Shown piece after piece: positions 5,461 through 6,611 of a DNA stretch of 6,611 bases; within the stretch, counting starts at the first letter, position 1; every line of letters starts with the position of its first letter. A program made the position numbers and the translations under genes. The DNA comes from an uncultured Myxococcales bacterium. GTDB taxonomy: Bacteria; Myxococcota_A; Polyangia; Polyangiales; Polyangiaceae. Where the stretch lies: NCBI GenBank assembly GCA_937998045.1, contig CALKVG010000140.1, forward strand, positions 1 through 6,611, written 5' to 3'. The notes under the pieces were generated by a model. That model worked only from the letters and a program-made list of their open reading frames with translations, did not search any database and was not told where the DNA came from.

Positions 5461-5572
5461 GTTCGACGCGTTGGTACCAGAGCCACGGGTTGTGGCCCGG
5501 CACGCGCCTCCCACGCGCAAGGACTTGAACCGGCGTGTCGCCACGCCCGCTGCGAAAAGAGGCCGGCCGAGT

Positions 5573-6169
5573 TCACCGAGCGACCGGCAACGAGCCGATC
5601 ACCTTCTCGGCGTCGAGCACGGTCACCTGTCTCGGGAAGACCTTCTCCACGAGCACGCGGTGCACCTCGTCGTCGCGGTCGGCGCAGCAGTCCGCGACGA
5701 CGACGAGCCGGTAGTCGGCGTCCGCAGCGTGGCGAACCGTGGACAGCACGACGCCGCTCGTGGCGATCCCTGCGAGGACGAGCACGTCGATCCCGTTGGC
5801 CCGCAGGATCACGTCGAGATCGGTGCCGGCGAACGCGCTCACCCGGTGCTTCGTGACCACGACGTCGTCGGGCTTCGGCGCGAGGGCCGCGTGCACTTCC
5901 ACGTCCGCCGAGCCCTCGACGCAGCGTCCGCTCTCGCGGATCGGGGCGAAACCCTGGTTGCGTGGGCTCACCTCGGGGTAGCCCGCGCGGAAGCCGACGA
6001 CGACGTAGATGACCCGCATCCCCGCCTTGCGCGCGGCGTCGACGAGCTTCGCCGTCCGTGCGAGCAAGGCGTCCTTCTCCTTCTCGGTCACGACCATGTC
6101 GAAGGCAGCATTCTGGAAGTCCATGACGAGGAGCGCTGCGGTCTTGGGATCGGCGATCGGCTGGCTCAT
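5573..6169 (-). CDS. Isochorismatase / cysteine-hydrolase-fold protein lacking the catalytic Cys
   Basis: A 198-aa cytosolic protein of normal family length. It shows the fold's landmarks: ALLVMDFQN with Asp17, VVVTKHRVSAF with Lys107 before the FAGTDLDVILRANGID segment, and the loop AGIATSGVVLST. In nicotinamidase-type members that loop reads AT.VCV..T with the nucleophilic cysteine; here the aligned residue is Val140. Isochorismatases proper also lack this cysteine, so a non-amidase hydrolysis or a different role is possible. A subgroup with TSGVVLST and the following ADYRLVVVADCCAD...EVHRVL.EKVFPRQ is common in annotated genomes, substrate unknown. The ATG at 6169 is chosen for the AGGAGA 6 nt before it (6181-6176) and the MSQPIADPKTAALLVMD start. 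It overlaps the stop of the upstream AbrB-family gene as ATGA, so the two are translationally coupled. Confidence 0.92.
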   Translation of the reverse strand: MSQPIADPKTAALLVMDFQNAAFDMVVTEKEKDALLARTAKLVDAARKAGMRVIYVVVGFRAGYPEVSPRNQGFAPIRESGRCVEGSADVEVHAALAPKPDDVVVTKHRVSAFAGTDLDVILRANGIDVLVLAGIATSGVVLSTVRHAADADYRLVVVADCCADRDDEVHRVLVEKVFPRQVTVLDAEKVIGSLPVAR

Positions 6170-6611
6170 GTCGATTCTCCTGCGGGTTGCTGGACGGCAC
6201 CGGTGAGCTGCGCGGCGCGCCGGGCGAGCGGCGGACCGAGCAGCAGAACTGCGACGAAGCGACCCACCTGGATCGCCATCACGAGGGGGATGTCTACCGA
6301 CGTGCCGGCCGTGATGATCGCGATGGAGTCCGCGCCGCCGGGGCTGGTGGCGAAGTAGGCGGTGAGCATGTCGAGGTGGCCGACGAGGGTGAGCGCCCAA
6401 CCGATGGCTGCGCAGCCGGCAATCAGCGTCGCCATCGAGCCGAGCACCGCGGGCAGGCTGCGCGCTGCCTCGCGGAACGCCTCGCGGGTGAAGCGCAGGC
6501 CGATCGCCCAGCCGACGACGACGTAGCTGGCGACGAGAAGCGGCTGCGGCAGCTCGACGCGCACGAGGCCCACGTCTTGGAGCACGGTCGCGACCACCAT
6601 CGGAACGAGCA
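6166..6611 (-). CDS. AbrB-family membrane protein, C-terminal part (5' end outside window)
   Basis: The visible ~148 residues, open to the window edge, are the C-terminal half of an AbrB-family (PF05145 / TIGR03082 duplication) integral membrane protein. Hydrophobic segments include LLVASYVVVGWAIGLRF, LPAVLGSMATLIAGCAAIGWALTLVG and IPLVMAIQVGRFVAVLLLGPPLA. The family signature is clear: AYFATSPGGADSIAIITAGTSVDIPLVMAIQ. The codons before the internal Met at 6600 (LVP...) continue the membrane segment, so that Met is not the start; the gene begins beyond 6611. Members are annotated variously as AbrB regulators, ammonia-monooxygenase-like or putative transporters; the substrate is not established. 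This should not be confused with the unrelated AbrB DNA-binding regulator of Bacillus. Its TGA (6168-6166) overlaps the start codon of the isochorismatase-fold gene, suggesting an operon in which transport and hydrolysis of one compound could be linked. Confidence 0.9.
   Translation of the reverse strand, partial: LVPMVVATVLQDVGLVRVELPQPLLVASYVVVGWAIGLRFTREAFREAARSLPAVLGSMATLIAGCAAIGWALTLVGHLDMLTAYFATSPGGADSIAIITAGTSVDIPLVMAIQVGRFVAVLLLGPPLARRAAQLTGAVQQPAGEST
6176..6181 (-). promoter_or_regulatory. Shine-Dalgarno AGGAGA of the isochorismatase-fold gene
   Basis: On the minus strand AGGAGA lies 6 nt before the ATG at 6169, inside the last codons of the upstream AbrB-family gene. It is the strongest ribosome binding site in the window and fixes the start of the downstream enzyme despite the ATGA overlap. 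Confidence 0.75.

Noticed and set aside
5521..5531. GGACTTGAACC, which on the minus strand resembles a tRNA T-loop (GGTTCAAGTCC), as a possible tRNA or attachment site
   Set aside because: The flanking T-stem bases do not pair beyond two positions and no anticodon arm, D arm or acceptor stem can be built around it.
5250..6200. 316-codon minus-strand frame over the isochorismatase-fold gene
   Set aside because: Extremely Arg-rich out-of-frame shadow of the recognised enzyme gene.
1..6611. CRISPR arrays, rRNA or complete tRNA genes, complete insertion sequences
   Set aside because: No regularly spaced repeats, conserved RNA gene sequences or intact transposase with terminal repeats were seen in the window.

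Overview
High-GC DNA with strongly G/C-biased third codon positions, two putative exported lipoproteins (one with a long Ser/Gly linker and a Cys-rich domain) and IS66 and recombinase remnants. This combination suggests a myxobacterium of the Polyangia type (Sorangium/Labilithrix/Sandaracinus-like). That assignment is an inference from gene style, not from a marker gene.

Layout from left to right. Positions 1-104 hold the probable 5' end of a minus-strand gene that runs out of the window. Positions 105-532 hold no gene I can support. Positions 533-2152 (+) encode a 539-aa protein that I do not recognise as a family, but its C-terminal half carries a clear PD-(D/E)XK nuclease-type motif (P370-D371, E384-A385-K386). 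A 400-base gap follows, with one possible 32-aa membrane micro-ORF. Next is a tightly overlapping pair of small genes (2556-2789 and 2770-3012, +) encoding a DUF4160 and a DUF2442 protein, a pairing often discussed as toxin-antitoxin-like. A strong hairpin (3040-3076) closes this plus-strand block.

Facing it on the minus strand are a serpin-family lipoprotein (4104-3103) and, upstream of it, a small Cys-rich lipoprotein (4663-4163), apparently in tandem. The serpin loses homology near 3217 and lacks the C-terminal third that carries the reactive-centre loop, so it cannot be a normal inhibitor. The truncation lies next to the DUF4160/DUF2442 block, which suggests that the plus-strand block replaced the serpin 3' end.

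Positions 4664-5572 look like a graveyard of mobile DNA: a 10-bp tandem repeat, an orphan minus-strand coding scrap, the C-terminal HTH of a serine-recombinase-type protein (+), and a frameshifted IS66 TnpB (Orf2) scrap (-). The right end (5573-6611, -) is an intact-looking two-gene operon: an AbrB-family membrane protein (cut by the window edge) overlapping by ATGA an isochorismatase/cysteine-hydrolase-fold enzyme that lacks the usual nucleophilic cysteine.

The left two thirds therefore reads as accessory DNA (nuclease candidate plus a TA-like pair, a truncated gene, transposon scars) next to an ordinary metabolic/transport operon. The most promising candidate for something undescribed is the 539-aa PD-(D/E)XK protein and its possible link to the small genes downstream.
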